Below, piece by piece: positions 22,946 through 33,184 of a stretch of DNA of 64,000 nucleotides. Positions within the stretch are counted from its first letter, which is position 1. Each line of letters opens with the position of its first letter. A model generated the notes under the pieces. The model had not been told where the DNA came from. It saw nothing but the letters and a program-made list of their open reading frames with translations, and searched no databases. Location of the stretch: NCBI GenBank assembly GCA_013178275.1, contig JABLWZ010000025.1, positions 1-64,000 of the forward strand, written 5' to 3'. Both the position numbers and the translations under genes were made by a program. The stretch is from Bacillota bacterium (GTDB lineage: Bacteria > Bacillota > Ch66 > Ch109).

Positions 22946-25900
22946 ATGAGAATATACAACAACCTTCCGGCTTTGAACAGCCACAACAACATGAACCGGA
23001 TAATGGAGTCCAGCAGCCGGACGCTGCGCCGCCTGAGTTCGGGGCTCAGGATCACCCAGGCCGCCGATGACGCGGCGGGTCTGGCTATATCCGAGGGGAT
23101 GCGGGGACAGATCAGGGGCCTGGAGCAGGCCCGCAGGAACATCCAGGACGGCATCTCGATGATCCAGACCGCCGAGGGGGCGCTCACCGAAACCCAGGCG
23201 ATAATCCAGCGCATCCGCGAACTGGCGGTGCAGGCCGCCAACGGTACCAACACCTCGAACGACCGGATCGAGATCCAGAAAGAGGTCGACCAGTTGAAGG
23301 ACCAGCTGGACACCATATCCCGCACCACCAACTTCAACGAAAAAAAGCTGCTGGACGGGTCGGCCGCTGTACTGTACAGCACCAGCAGCGACCTGGTAAG
23401 GGTCATCCCCGGCCAGGGCTCGGACCCGGCGGGGGATTCGGAAGGCCTCTCCCGGGACTACCTGCTGGAGATCCAGGCCCAGCCCGGGACGGTGGAGGTC
23501 AAGGGCACCAATGTCTTCCAGCTCCGGGCGGGCAGCGTCGCGGTGACCTCCGACATCACCCCGGCCGGCGGGGAATACTCGGGCCTCAGGGACCTGACGG
23601 CCAAGGGACTGGCAGCCGGGGACTACCGGCTGGAGACCAGGGAGACCCCCACCGGGGGCACCACCTATGTAGACGCGGGGGGAGCGCAGACCACCACCCC
23701 GGCGGTCGATATCGGGGTGGTGTCGGTGAACGCCACCGCCACCCCCAACACGGTCCCCTATGGGAGCTACAGCATCAACGTGGCCGACGAGGTCCCCTTC
23801 ATGGCCACCTTCGCCGACACCCAGGCCGGGGTTGACGTGATAACCGGGGTCAACCCGACCGGCCGCAGCGGCATAGACGTGAGTCTCGACGTGACCAGCG
23901 GCGCCGGCGGCATCGCCGCCGCCACCAGCCTGAACTGGAACGACATCACCGCCGGCGGCGGGGACGGCTCCGTCCACCTGGACGCCGGGCCCGGGGGCGA
24001 TGTGAATTTCACCACCAAGGCCAACAACGACGCCAACATATTCACCGAATTCCAGGTGGTGGGGAGCGATCAGCGAGACCTCCTGGCGGCGAACATCAAC
24101 GCCTCCAGCTACTACCGGTCCGAGGCCGGGGCCTCGATCAACACCACCCTGACCTACCGGGGCAAGGTGGGGGAAACGGTGGCCGCCACCACCTCGTATA
24201 TCATGGACGGGGCGCTGGGCTCGAACACCACCAGGATAACGGTCCGGGTCAACGACGGCATCCCCAGCCAGGTCACCATCGATGTAAGCGGAAAGGACGT
24301 GGACCAGGTCGCCGCCGATCTGGAAGCGGCCGTCAACGGACTGGGATACCCGGCGGTGGACTTCACCACCGTGGGCGTGGGGATGAAACAGGTGAGGGTA
24401 CAAAATGGCACGGGATTTTCCTTGGACATAATGGACGCGAGCGGGACGGGAGCGGCCGAGCTGGGCATCGCCGGGACCGTGGGGGTCGGGGCGACGGTGA
24501 ACGGCACCCTCCGCCAGGTCGACTTTCCGGTGATAAATTCGGCGGTGGGGGGACAGGACATCACCCAGATAGCCGCCACATTAGACGGGGCCCTGGCCGG
24601 AGCCGGCTGCAACATCGACGTGATGGCGGTCAACCTGGGAGGCGGCCTCTACCGGCTCCAGGTGCAGAACAACGAGACCCGGCTGCGGCTGGAATTCACC
24701 AATGACGCGGCCGGCGACTCGGTGGAGAGCGAGCTGGCCCTGAACGGGATGAGCATAGGCGCCGGGGGCGGCGCGACCTCCAATCGGGTATACCACAACC
24801 GCACGATCAGCGCTGCGGTCGGCGGCATGCACGTCAACCAGGTGGTGTCACAGCTGAATGCCGCCATCAACGCGGCCCTGGCCGGAGACGACCTGGCGAA
24901 CCCGGCGGCCGACGTCTTCGTCGACCACAACAACGGTGGAGGCACCCATACCGTGTGGATTTACAACGACACCTTCAACACCCGCTACGACATCACAATA
25001 GCCGATGCAGTGGGGACCACCGCTGCCGAGCTGGGGATCAACGGGGTGTCTGTCCGCGATGTCGACGACACCGCCGGGACCGCCCGCGACTTCAACCGGG
25101 CCCTGGGGACCATCAATGCCGGCGACGACATCGAGGATATCCGCGCCCAGATCAACGGCTGGGGGGCGGCCTGGCTCAGCGCCAGTTGGAACGGCGCCGG
25201 CTTCACCCCCGGCAGCGACGGCAGCCACCACAACGGGCAGCTGATAATCTCCAACACCGACGCCGGGCCTACCCGGCGCGAGGTGGTATTCGCGGCCAGC
25301 GCCGGGACCCTTCAACTGTTCGGGGCCGGCGGCAACATAAGCATCGACGCGGGAGGCACCCGCAACTCTGATGTCTGGCAGGCGCGGGACGCGGTGCAGG
25401 TGACCACCTCCTACCAGGGGGTCAGGAACAACGGGACCGCGATCCCCGCGAACAGCCGCACCGACTGGTGGTGGGAGGGCGACGTGGGGACCAGCAACCC
25501 GCTGGTCGCGGACCCGAACCTGCCCTTCTCGTCTATCTACATCCCCGATACAGGCAGTACCGTGGAGCTGACGGGTTCCTGGTCCCTGTTCACCCGGGCC
25601 CGGGCCCTGGGCAACTACGACCGTCTGGATGTCGAGCTGATTGACGGTGCCACCGGGGGGACCTTTACCCCCGGCGGCGGATATATATTCAACGATGGGG
25701 CGCTGGACGGTCGGAGCGATGTCCTGCTGCCGCAGATGGTGAGGACCGGGGCGGGGGCTTACGCAACGGTGAGTCACGACATCGATTTTGGGGTGCTCGG
25801 CAGCCAGGCCGACGCCGTTATTTACAGCGAGCGCTACGCGGCAGGGACCTACGACTGGTACGCCCATGCCGCCTACGGGGACGACACCACCTACCACTTC

Positions 25901-28174
25901 GCCAACGGCGGGGTGTGGTCGGATTACCTCCAGAACGTCAGCGTCTGGCGGCAGGAAGACGACAACTGCTCGCTGCTTTTTCGGGTGGACAGCGCCGGGC
26001 CTCCCCCGCAGCTGACCGTTCAGGGCAAGGGATACAACCGGGACGGAACCGCGAACGACTTCGGGCCGATCACGGTTTCGGTCGGGGGAGGTCCGATCGA
26101 TATAGGCAGCATCCATTTCGACGACCTGCAGCTGGGAGGCCCCCTCTCGGTCGGGGATAAGTTCGTCATCAACGTCGCCGCCCGGGCTGGCGGCGGCTAC
26201 CACCAGAACCCTCCCAGCCAGTCCGACTCCAACGTGTCGGTCACCGGCAATCCCTGGGGGAGCGGGGGCAGCGCCATGGAGTACCGTTTCGAACAGAACG
26301 CGGAAAACGGCCGGACCTTAAACCTCCTGGGGTTCTTCGTGGACCCGGCCAACGGCGGGGACGACGTCACCGGGGTCTGGACCGGGAGCCTGGTGATGCA
26401 GACCGCGGCAGGAGGCTTCGTGGCAGGGAGCCAGGTCGGGGCCGCCCCCCGGATCGAGATGGAGGTCAACTACCAGGGAGGCACCGACCCCATAGCCGGG
26501 GCGGTGCTCACCAGCTACTACTTCCAGGACGCCGAGCCGAACGAGGGCAACAACGCCTTTATCAGCAATATTCAATACGACCCGCTGGCATCGTTCAACG
26601 CCTCGGTCATGTTCGAGGTGATCGATGCGGGAGGCTCCGGGGTGGCCCTGAGGGGGCAGGCCCACATTTACGACAAGGACGGCAATTACCGTTACGTTTA
26701 CGCCGACTACTTCAGGCTGGGAGAGAACAACTCGGACGTCACCTTATTCCAGGACGGGGCTTTTCCCGGGCTGGAGTTCGACTACTTCGACTTCACCGAT
26801 GTTTCGAGGCTGAAGCCGGGGGACAAGTTCTGCCTGTCCCTGGTGGCCGACGGGCAGTCAGGCGGGGGAGACATTGACGAGATCAACCTCTTCGGGGGAG
26901 GGGACCGGCGGGAGATGTTCCCCCGCGGGTGGCGCTTCAACGACGGGGTCCTGGACGATAAGACCATTACCTTGAGGACCTACCAGGTAGACTTCGAAAA
27001 CGGCGAGGTGTACGACTCCGAGATCGACCTCGGGTTCGCCGACTTCCACGGCGGTTCCGCGCTGGGGACCGTGGGCAGCCTGACCAGCCCCCGGCGCATC
27101 ACCGATACCGCCACCTTTACGGTGCTGCACCAGGAGGGGGTCGGCCTGGGGCCGGCCAACCACTACAGCCGGCTGCGGGACCTGTCCGCATTCTGGAGCG
27201 CCGAGGGACGCTTCCTGCTCGAAGACCCGCAGGAGATCACCCTGGTCAGCGGGGACCGCCAGGTCACCGTCACCCTTTACAGCAGCGACCAGGTGATCGA
27301 CGTCCTCGACCGGATCAACCGCGCGATATACAGCGGCTTGGGCCAGGACACCCTGGTCGCCTCCAGCCAAAGGTACAAGTTCGCCTCCTTCAGCGACTGG
27401 AAGGAGGGCGCCAGCGATCTCGAACGGGTGGAGGGGTCGATGGTGATACGCTCGGCGGTGGCCGGGGAGGAAGGCGGGATCGAGTTTATCGGCAGTGAGG
27501 AGATATTGAAGGCCTTCGGTTTCACCACCCTGAAGCAGGGGACCGGGAACCGCCTGGAGATCGACGTCCGCGATGCGATCAGCAAAGAACTCCTGGCCAG
27601 TGATGTGGTCGTCCCCGGGGGGGCCCGGCTCGACGACCTGCTGCCCGGGGTGGGCCTGGTGCTGGACCCGAGGCTGGGAATCTACCGCGCCAATTACGAC
27701 CAGGCCAGCGGAAGCTTCACCCTGACGGCCTCGGGGACGGTCCGGGAAAACATTCACCTGGCTGACCGCCAGACGTCGTTTCAGGCCGGTGCCAACCAGA
27801 ACCAGGTCATCAGCTTCAACATCGGGGACGTGAGCGCCCGGGGGCTGGACCTGAACGATATCCTGGTGACCAGCCGGGAGTCGGCCTCCCGCACCATCAC
27901 CAGGGCTGACCGGGCACTGGCCAGGGTCTCCGCGATGCGGTCTAGCCTGGGTGCGATCCAGAACCGCCTGGAACACACCATGACCAGCCTGGGCACCAAC
28001 TCCGAGAACACCTCCGCCGCCGAGTCGAGGATCCGGGACGCCGACATGGCGAAGGAGATGACCGACTACCTGCGGTACAGCATCATCTCCCAGAGCGCTG
28101 TCTCCATGCTCTCCCAGGCCAACATCCGGCCGCAGATGGTCCTGCAGCTTCTGGGAACGGGCGAAAACCGCTGA
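22946..28174 (+). CDS. Giant flagellin (1742 aa)
   Basis: ATG at 22946 begins the conserved flagellin N-terminus ([15 protein letters not shown], then [20 protein letters not shown], about residues 1-140). The conserved C-terminus is intact ([57 protein letters not shown]). Between them lie ~1450 residues of surface-exposed sequence with several flagellin/hook IN-type repeats (units ending AAELGI) and Gly/Asp-rich beta modules. Usual flagellins are 250-550 aa. The frame stays open upstream through the hairpin repeats, but the homologous start and the sigma-D promoter fix the start here. No HExxH flagellinolysin motif was seen. Confidence 0.93.
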   Translation: MRIYNNLPALNSHNNMNRIMESSSRTLRRLSSGLRITQAADDAAGLAISEGMRGQIRGLEQARRNIQDGISMIQTAEGALTETQAIIQRIRELAVQAANGTNTSNDRIEIQKEVDQLKDQLDTISRTTNFNEKKLLDGSAAVLYSTSSDLVRVIPGQGSDPAGDSEGLSRDYLLEIQAQPGTVEVKGTNVFQLRAGSVAVTSDITPAGGEYSGLRDLTAKGLAAGDYRLETRETPTGGTTYVDAGGAQTTTPAVDIGVVSVNATATPNTVPYGSYSINVADEVPFMATFADTQAGVDVITGVNPTGRSGIDVSLDVTSGAGGIAAATSLNWNDITAGGGDGSVHLDAGPGGDVNFTTKANNDANIFTEFQVVGSDQRDLLAANINASSYYRSEAGASINTTLTYRGKVGETVAATTSYIMDGALGSNTTRITVRVNDGIPSQVTIDVSGKDVDQVAADLEAAVNGLGYPAVDFTTVGVGMKQVRVQNGTGFSLDIMDASGTGAAELGIAGTVGVGATVNGTLRQVDFPVINSAVGGQDITQIAATLDGALAGAGCNIDVMAVNLGGGLYRLQVQNNETRLRLEFTNDAAGDSVESELALNGMSIGAGGGATSNRVYHNRTISAAVGGMHVNQVVSQLNAAINAALAGDDLANPAADVFVDHNNGGGTHTVWIYNDTFNTRYDITIADAVGTTAAELGINGVSVRDVDDTAGTARDFNRALGTINAGDDIEDIRAQINGWGAAWLSASWNGAGFTPGSDGSHHNGQLIISNTDAGPTRREVVFAASAGTLQLFGAGGNISIDAGGTRNSDVWQARDAVQVTTSYQGVRNNGTAIPANSRTDWWWEGDVGTSNPLVADPNLPFSSIYIPDTGSTVELTGSWSLFTRARALGNYDRLDVELIDGATGGTFTPGGGYIFNDGALDGRSDVLLPQMVRTGAGAYATVSHDIDFGVLGSQADAVIYSERYAAGTYDWYAHAAYGDDTTYHFANGGVWSDYLQNVSVWRQEDDNCSLLFRVDSAGPPPQLTVQGKGYNRDGTANDFGPITVSVGGGPIDIGSIHFDDLQLGGPLSVGDKFVINVAARAGGGYHQNPPSQSDSNVSVTGNPWGSGGSAMEYRFEQNAENGRTLNLLGFFVDPANGGDDVTGVWTGSLVMQTAAGGFVAGSQVGAAPRIEMEVNYQGGTDPIAGAVLTSYYFQDAEPNEGNNAFISNIQYDPLASFNASVMFEVIDAGGSGVALRGQAHIYDKDGNYRYVYADYFRLGENNSDVTLFQDGAFPGLEFDYFDFTDVSRLKPGDKFCLSLVADGQSGGGDIDEINLFGGGDRREMFPRGWRFNDGVLDDKTITLRTYQVDFENGEVYDSEIDLGFADFHGGSALGTVGSLTSPRRITDTATFTVLHQEGVGLGPANHYSRLRDLSAFWSAEGRFLLEDPQEITLVSGDRQVTVTLYSSDQVIDVLDRINRAIYSGLGQDTLVASSQRYKFASFSDWKEGASDLERVEGSMVIRSAVAGEEGGIEFIGSEEILKAFGFTTLKQGTGNRLEIDVRDAISKELLASDVVVPGGARLDDLLPGVGLVLDPRLGIYRANYDQASGSFTLTASGTVRENIHLADRQTSFQAGANQNQVISFNIGDVSARGLDLNDILVTSRESASRTITRADRALARVSAMRSSLGAIQNRLEHTMTSLGTNSENTSAAESRIRDADMAKEMTDYLRYSIISQSAVSMLSQANIRPQMVLQLLGTGENR

Positions 28175-28261
28175 TAACTGGTTTGAGATTTGATTTGCGA
28201 CTGACGGATAAATCCACTGCTGCATATAATTTACTATATTAAAGAATTAAGGGGTGTTGAA

Positions 28262-28456
28262 ATGGACTCCCTCGGCGCCTGCCCCTGCAAACACTGTACG
28301 GAGGACTGGGATATAAACCCCCTGGGTTTAAGCTGCCACGAGGTATGCTACTGGTATCAGCCATGGGCGGAGAAGATGCGCTCCAAGCCAGACTACCGAG
28401 AGTCCGAAGATCACAGCACTGCTCCCAACACCATTATCCCCTCGGTGTCCCGATAG
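28262..28456 (+). CDS. Small cysteine-rich protein, function unknown
   Basis: A 64-aa frame starting ATG at 28262 after AAGGGGTG. The first half has six regularly spaced cysteines and a histidine (CPCKHCTEDW, SCHEVCYWYQPW), suggesting a small metal-binding or disulphide unit. The last 15 codons overlap the end of the convergent M14 peptidase gene and look unconstrained. It could be a short real gene or chance; the ribosome site and cysteine pattern favour a gene. Confidence 0.5.
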   Translation: MDSLGACPCKHCTEDWDINPLGLSCHEVCYWYQPWAEKMRSKPDYRESEDHSTAPNTIIPSVSR

Positions 28457-29313
28457 ATAGAGGGCAGCTGTGCAATAGGAAGCGGATTGCGGCCCCGGCC
28501 CGCCTCGATGGTGTAGCCGGGGCGATTGTATTCCTGGATGAACCAGTCTTTGAACCCGGCGTAAGAAGACTCGGGAGGGGTCGGGGAGACCGTATAACCG
28601 CTGACCCGCGCGAACTGCTGGGCGATGTTGTAAGCCCCCGGGGGACGCCGGTTCAGGTACTGCCAGTAGATGACCCGGCCCTGGGTGTGGAACGCGATGA
28701 CCAGGCGGAAGTTGTGCCTCCTCGTGAAGTCGGCCACGGCCCTGGTCTCCGGCTCCGAGAGGGGATAAGGTCCGCTGTATTCGGCCGGGGCCGGTCCGCG
28801 AATCCCGATGGAGCGTTCGTAGTCCCTTTCCCGTTCCCAGCTCGCGGGGTAGTTGAGGTTCAGATCCACACCCTTGATGTTGGCCTTCCATATCGAGGGG
28901 ATGGACCGGCCGCGGGCAAGCCGCCGCACCTCCTGCTGATAGCTCCCCGCCGCTGCCGGCCCCTGAATCACCAGGTCGACCCCGTCGGGATTGACCATCG
29001 GCATGATATAGATGCTGCTGCGGTTCCAGATTTCAGTGGTGCTGTATCCCCGCAGGCTTCTCTGTTCGGAGTAGGCCTGGGAGAAGTTTTCGACGAACAG
29101 CATCACGTTGGGGGTGGTTATCCACTCGTTGGCGTGGTGGGCGGCGTTGTAAAAGACCTGGTTGGTCCCCGTCCCCAGCCGGATGTAGTAAAGGTTTTTC
29201 CCCAGCACGCTTTTCCCCGCGATGCCCACCTGGATAAACGGGAACCTCCGCTTCAGGTCGCGGATATCCCTCTCCAGCACCCCGTAGGTATAGTTGGCGT
29301 TGGTCAGGACCAA
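28411..29313 (-). CDS. M14-family zinc peptidase (gamma-D-glutamyl-DAP endopeptidase type)
   Basis: A 300-aa enzyme starting TTG at 29313, six bases after GAAGGAGGGG. Zinc ligands are the His and Glu of HHANEW and the His of AFHTQG; the catalytic Glu is in YTIEAGRG. The closest characterised type is peptidoglycan gamma-D-glutamyl-L-diamino acid endopeptidase I (YqgT/EnpI), which cuts muropeptide stems in sporulating bacilli. No signal peptide is seen, as in YqgT, so it may act in the mother cell or in wall recycling. Confidence 0.9.
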   Translation of the reverse strand: MVLTNANYTYGVLERDIRDLKRRFPFIQVGIAGKSVLGKNLYYIRLGTGTNQVFYNAAHHANEWITTPNVMLFVENFSQAYSEQRSLRGYSTTEIWNRSSIYIMPMVNPDGVDLVIQGPAAAGSYQQEVRRLARGRSIPSIWKANIKGVDLNLNYPASWERERDYERSIGIRGPAPAEYSGPYPLSEPETRAVADFTRRHNFRLVIAFHTQGRVIYWQYLNRRPPGAYNIAQQFARVSGYTVSPTPPESSYAGFKDWFIQEYNRPGYTIEAGRGRNPLPIAQLPSIYRDTEGIMVLGAVL

Positions 29314-29506
29314 TTCCAGCCCCTCCTTCGTAGCTACTATAGCTGTTTTTCTATCATATTCCCGGGCAGGTCTCGGGGTTCTGAAAAATATAGGATATCC
29401 CCATAACTCGCTTCCTGAATCTATCGCATTATCCTATCAAGTTTACTGCCAAGCATAAGCTTTAAACATTGGTATGCGGTGCGGGACACGCCGCTGGGGA
29501 TAAGCC

Positions 29507-29766
29507 GCATTCAATCCGATCAGGGCCGGGCCATACTCTGTGGTGTCCTGTCGCTCCATATTAATGATCTGTGCTGCCAACTGCTCAAGCCAACTGCAAA
29601 AAGGGGTGGGAAAAGCAAAACGCGCGTCCATGCCCTTTGCTTTCTCGCGACCTCCTGTCGCTCGCCCCATTTTGCTGATTGTCTTTCACAGGGCAGCAAG
29701 ACGACCATAGCATAACGGGCTCATGCCCCCACAGAGTATGTCCACTATCTGGGGCCGATTGAATGC
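29507..29766 (-). repeat. Dispersed structured repeat, copy C (full form, inverted)
   Basis: Read on the minus strand, the ends pair as in copy B. The core helix is catactctgtgg/ccacagagtatg (plus positions 29532-29543 and 29729-29740), replacing ccctgcgg/ccgcaggg of copy B while keeping the pairing. The catgagcccgttatg block, the gcgac/gtcgc hairpin and gctgcc/ggcagc are present. Bases 29314-29943 hold only this, the fragment at 29881 and a hairpin. Confidence 0.8.
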
Positions 29767-29858
29767 TGGGTGGTGGAGGTTTTCAGTTGGGAGTGATAAA
29801 AGATGAGAGCGATACCTTGGCTGGCCCAGCCTACTATTGCTTAATCACCAGATTGGTG

Positions 29859-29879
29859 AGGGTCAACCTAGTTGACCCT
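29859..29879 (-). terminator. Hairpin behind the MFS gene
   Basis: Perfect stem gggtcaac/gttgaccc with a three-base loop, between repeat copy C and the MFS stop codon. Confidence 0.5.
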
Positions 29880-29880
29880 A

Positions 29881-29927
29881 TGCCCCCACAGAGTATGTCC
29901 ACTATTTGGGGCTGATTGAATGCAGGG
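29881..29927 (-). repeat. Partial copy of the repeat C end
   Basis: About 47 bases nearly identical to 29724-29769 (the 5' end of copy C): cccccacagagtatgtccac through gattgaatgc. It stops at the end of the MFS gene. Confidence 0.7.
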
Positions 29928-29943
29928 GTGATACTGCTTACCG

Positions 29944-31182
29944 TTACCGGCCGGGGCCGCGCAGCGAGAGCGACACCAGGAAGGCGGCGGCGGTGGCCAG
30001 CGCGGCTATCAGACAGAGCCTCAGGCCGCCGCAGCTTACCATTATCAGGCCGCCGATCACCGGGAGGAGGGCGGTCGGCAGCAGGAACGCGTTGCTGATG
30101 GCGATATAGGCGGGACGCTCGTTCTGGTTCGCCAGGTTGAGGACCCAGGTGGTGAACCCTACCCAGGACGAGGTGACCGCTCCCTCCAGGGTGAACCCGA
30201 GCGCCAGAAGGTAAGCCAGGGCGAGACCGCTGTCCATCGTCAGGGCGGTCAAAAAGATCAATGCAGTGATCGCCTTCAGCAGGGTGATCAGGACGATCGT
30301 GTTCCGGCCAAGCTTGTCGCTCAGGACCCCCCACGCCAATCCCCCCAGCACCCCGCCAATCAGGCCCAGGAGGACGTAGCTGCCGGTGAACGCGCCGAGT
30401 TCCGGGAAGCTGTGCCGGACCATCACCAGGTAGTAGGGGATGGCCAGGGAGTCGTAAGCCGACAGGTGCTGGATCAGCAGCAGCATGACAAACTGGCGGT
30501 TGTTCAGGCCCGACCGCATCGACCGGCGGAACCCGTCGACCCCCCCAGAATAGGAGGAGGGCGGGTCGGAGGCGTAGCGGAACAGCACCAGCGATGGCAG
30601 GAGCACCACCGCGCCCAGCCCGAAGATGGCAGCGAAGTTGGAGGGGAAAGGCAGGTCGGGACGGTTCAGGACCCGGGAGATAAAGACCCCGGCCCCGATC
30701 ACGCCCAGTCCGCCGATGGCCTGCACCAGTCCCCAGAAACGCCCGCGGCGGCCGGGCGTCAGGGAACGGCTCATCAGGTCGATCCAGGGGACCACCACCG
30801 CGCCCTCCCCGAAGGCCAGGATGGTGAACCCGACGAAGAAGGCCACCGCCAGCACCCGGGTGTCCCCCACGAAAAGCAGCAGCAGGGGAAACAGCAGGAG
30901 CTGGGGCCGGTCCAACCAGAACACCCGGCGGATGAAACTGCTGAGTCCCCTTATCCGGTAGAAGCGGGAGGCGATCAGGAGCTGGGGTGCCAGGTACCCG
31001 AGCTGCTTTATGGTGCTGGGGGTCCCGACCAGCCACGCAGGGAGCCCGATGGAGTCGAGGAAGACCGGGATGACCGTGTTCACGTCCCAGAGGGAGCAGA
31101 ACACCGCGTAGCCGATGGCGTCCACCAGCAGTATCAGTTGGTTCAACCGGTGGGAGGGAAGCGGCAAAGGCCTCGACCTCAC
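29944..31182 (-). CDS. Major facilitator superfamily transporter
   Basis: A 412-aa integral membrane protein with about 12 hydrophobic helices in two halves, and an MFS loop (GVLSDKLGRNTI) in the second half. Start GTG at 31182 has only a weak ribosome site. No substrate can be named from motifs. It shares the strand with the polysaccharide deacetylase gene ~80 bases upstream and may be co-transcribed with it. Confidence 0.87.
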   Translation of the reverse strand: MRSRPLPLPSHRLNQLILLVDAIGYAVFCSLWDVNTVIPVFLDSIGLPAWLVGTPSTIKQLGYLAPQLLIASRFYRIRGLSSFIRRVFWLDRPQLLLFPLLLLFVGDTRVLAVAFFVGFTILAFGEGAVVVPWIDLMSRSLTPGRRGRFWGLVQAIGGLGVIGAGVFISRVLNRPDLPFPSNFAAIFGLGAVVLLPSLVLFRYASDPPSSYSGGVDGFRRSMRSGLNNRQFVMLLLIQHLSAYDSLAIPYYLVMVRHSFPELGAFTGSYVLLGLIGGVLGGLAWGVLSDKLGRNTIVLITLLKAITALIFLTALTMDSGLALAYLLALGFTLEGAVTSSWVGFTTWVLNLANQNERPAYIAISNAFLLPTALLPVIGGLIMVSCGGLRLCLIAALATAAAFLVSLSLRGPGR

Positions 31183-31264
31183 TTCTTCTGGCCTGTCTCC
31201 TCTATCTTTATTCCCCAGGGTAAAGGTGTAGTAGTGAAAAGGGCGGTCGTGAAGGCGTGGGGAA

Positions 31265-32095
31265 CTATTGGCGGAGCGGCTGCAGCTCGGTGAGCGAGCC
31301 CAGGGAGTACCCCTGGGACCTGAGCGTTTCGATGGCGTCGCCCAGGGCCTCGTTGCTGGAGGCGGACACGGTGTGGAGCTGGATTATCGCCCCCGGGTGG
31401 ATGTCCCCGGTTATCCGCTGGAGGGCGGCCTGCCGCCCGGGCTGGCGCGAGGTGTCCCAGTCCGGATAAGAAAGGCTCCAGAAGACGCTGGTGAACCCCA
31501 TCTCCTGCGCCGCGTCCAGGGTCCGGCGGTTGAAGTCGCCGCTGGGGGGGCGGAAGAAGAGCGGCCGGGCGCCGGTCAATCCCGTGATCTTTTCGCTGGT
31601 GGCTACCAGTTCACGTTTCATCTCCGCCTCGGACAGCAGGGGAAAACTGCGGTGGGTATACCCGTGGGAACCCAACAGGTGCCCCTCGTCGGCCATCCTC
31701 CTGACCAGCTCGGGGTTTTTCTCCGCGTATTCCCCGGTCACGAAGAAGGCCGCTGTGACCTGGTGCTTTTTCAGGGTGTCGAGGGTGGAACCGGTCAGCC
31801 CATTCTCCCATCCGCAGTTGAAGGTGAGGTAAACCCGCTTTTCGCCCGGGTCGCCGATCCAGAAGCCTTTCCCTTCCAGGCAGCGGAGCGCCAGCGGTCC
31901 CGCGATCGGGGTCCGGTGGTCGGGCTGCCGCTGGACCCCCCAGCTGAGCGACTCGTTCTTCACCAGGGCCTCCAGCAGATAACCCGCGTCGGGCTGGGGG
32001 GTCTGCTCCAGGACGCTGGTCACCCTCGCCAGGGCGAGGATAAACACCGCAGCCAATAAAACTGTCGATACCGCAGACCTGGAAGGCATGTTCAT
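31265..32095 (-). CDS. Polysaccharide deacetylase (PdaA-like, NodB domain)
   Basis: A 276-aa protein. ATG at 32095 follows GGGAG with good spacing and opens a membrane anchor or signal helix (STVLLAAVFILALA). The NodB domain has YLTFNCGWENG (motif 1, with Asn-Cys where many have Asp-Asp, as in PdaA-type TFDNGYENG), GSHGYTHRSF (zinc His motif) and FFRPPSGDFNRRTLDAA. PdaA-type enzymes deacetylate N-acetylmuramic acid to make spore-cortex muramic lactam. CwlD, its usual partner, is nearby at 37342. The substrate is inferred. Confidence 0.9.
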   Translation of the reverse strand: MNMPSRSAVSTVLLAAVFILALARVTSVLEQTPQPDAGYLLEALVKNESLSWGVQRQPDHRTPIAGPLALRCLEGKGFWIGDPGEKRVYLTFNCGWENGLTGSTLDTLKKHQVTAAFFVTGEYAEKNPELVRRMADEGHLLGSHGYTHRSFPLLSEAEMKRELVATSEKITGLTGARPLFFRPPSGDFNRRTLDAAQEMGFTSVFWSLSYPDWDTSRQPGRQAALQRITGDIHPGAIIQLHTVSASSNEALGDAIETLRSQGYSLGSLTELQPLRQ

Positions 32096-32175
32096 CGAAC
32101 CACTCCCGCTTACATATTCTCTGGCCGGAAAGCTCAAAATAACGCTGAGTGCACTATGGTTAGGAGGGGGTCCTT

Positions 32176-33174
32176 TTGACCCGGAGAAGGTGGCTGCCGA
32201 TCCTGCTGTGCTTATTTATACTTATGGGGATGGTGCCGACAACTTGCCTGGAACCGGCGCCCCTCCTGGCCATCGGCATAAAAAAGCCAGCCCTCTCCCG
32301 GTTGAGCGGTTTTTCCATCGACTTTTCCAAGTTCTTCAGCCGGAAACCGACCGAGCCGGCGGTGCCCGCGCCGGAGGCCGAACCGCCCAAGGAAGATGGC
32401 ATGGACGGGCAGGTGGGGGGGCCGCTGCCCTGGGAGGGTGAAGAGCGATTCGAGAGTATCCAGGCCGATTGCGGCACCCCGCTGCTGATGGGGGCGTACC
32501 GGGCCACCCTCCCGGACCCGATACTGAACGAGGGATACAACATCGGCCTGGCCGCCGACATGCTGGCGGGAACGGTGCTGCAGCCGGGGGAGGTGTTTTC
32601 CCAGAATAAGAAGCTGGCCCCCTATTCGCGGGAAAAAGGGTTCCGCGAAGGGCCCATGTACAAGGGCTCCCAGATCGTGCCCTCGATCGGGGGCGGGGTC
32701 TGCAAGATAGCGTCGCTGCTTTACAACGTGACCGTGCTCAGCAACCTCAAGGTGGTGGAGCGGCACCCGCACTCCATGACCGTACCCTACGTCCCCCCGG
32801 GCCAGGACGCCACGGTGGCCACCGGGGCCAGGGACTACCGTTTCAAGAACACCAGCTCGGGACCGGTGCTGATCTGGGCCAGGAAGGTCGGGCATACCCT
32901 GTACATGGCCTTTTACGGCCGGGACAAACCACCCCGGGTGACCTGGGAGCACGAAACCCTGAAGACCATCCCCTACACCACCAAGGTCAGCTTCAATCCC
33001 CGCCTGGCGGCGGGGGAGGAGCGGGTGGTGATAGACGGGTCGGATGGGCTGGTGGTCCGTTCCTGGCTGGTCATCACCGGGGAGGACGGCACCGTCACCC
33101 GGCGTGACCTGGGCAAGGACTACTACAACCCCTGTCCCCGGGTGATCGAGCGCGGGGCGAAAAGAGAGCGCTGA
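32176..33174 (+). CDS. VanW-family protein
   Basis: A 332-aa protein starting TTG at 32176 after AGGAGGGGG. An N-terminal helix (LPILLCLFILMGMVPTTC) is a signal peptide or lipoprotein-like leader. A P/E-rich linker is followed by the VanW domain: LQPGEVFSQNKKLAPY, GPMYKGSQIVPSIGGGVCK, LYNVTVLSNLKVVERHPHS. The family occurs next to wall genes, but its biochemical role is unknown. It is divergent from the deacetylase gene, with ~80 bases of shared promoter space. Confidence 0.92.
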   Translation: MTRRRWLPILLCLFILMGMVPTTCLEPAPLLAIGIKKPALSRLSGFSIDFSKFFSRKPTEPAVPAPEAEPPKEDGMDGQVGGPLPWEGEERFESIQADCGTPLLMGAYRATLPDPILNEGYNIGLAADMLAGTVLQPGEVFSQNKKLAPYSREKGFREGPMYKGSQIVPSIGGGVCKIASLLYNVTVLSNLKVVERHPHSMTVPYVPPGQDATVATGARDYRFKNTSSGPVLIWARKVGHTLYMAFYGRDKPPRVTWEHETLKTIPYTTKVSFNPRLAAGEERVVIDGSDGLVVRSWLVITGEDGTVTRRDLGKDYYNPCPRVIERGAKRER

Positions 33175-33184
33175 TCCCCGGTCT

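Noticed and set aside
22946..28174. Flagellinolysin (protease-containing flagellin)
   Set aside because: No HExxH zinc motif was found in the central region.
24848..28225. Long antisense frames inside the flagellin gene
   Set aside because: GC-rich codon mirror effect; no ribosome sites or recognisable domains.
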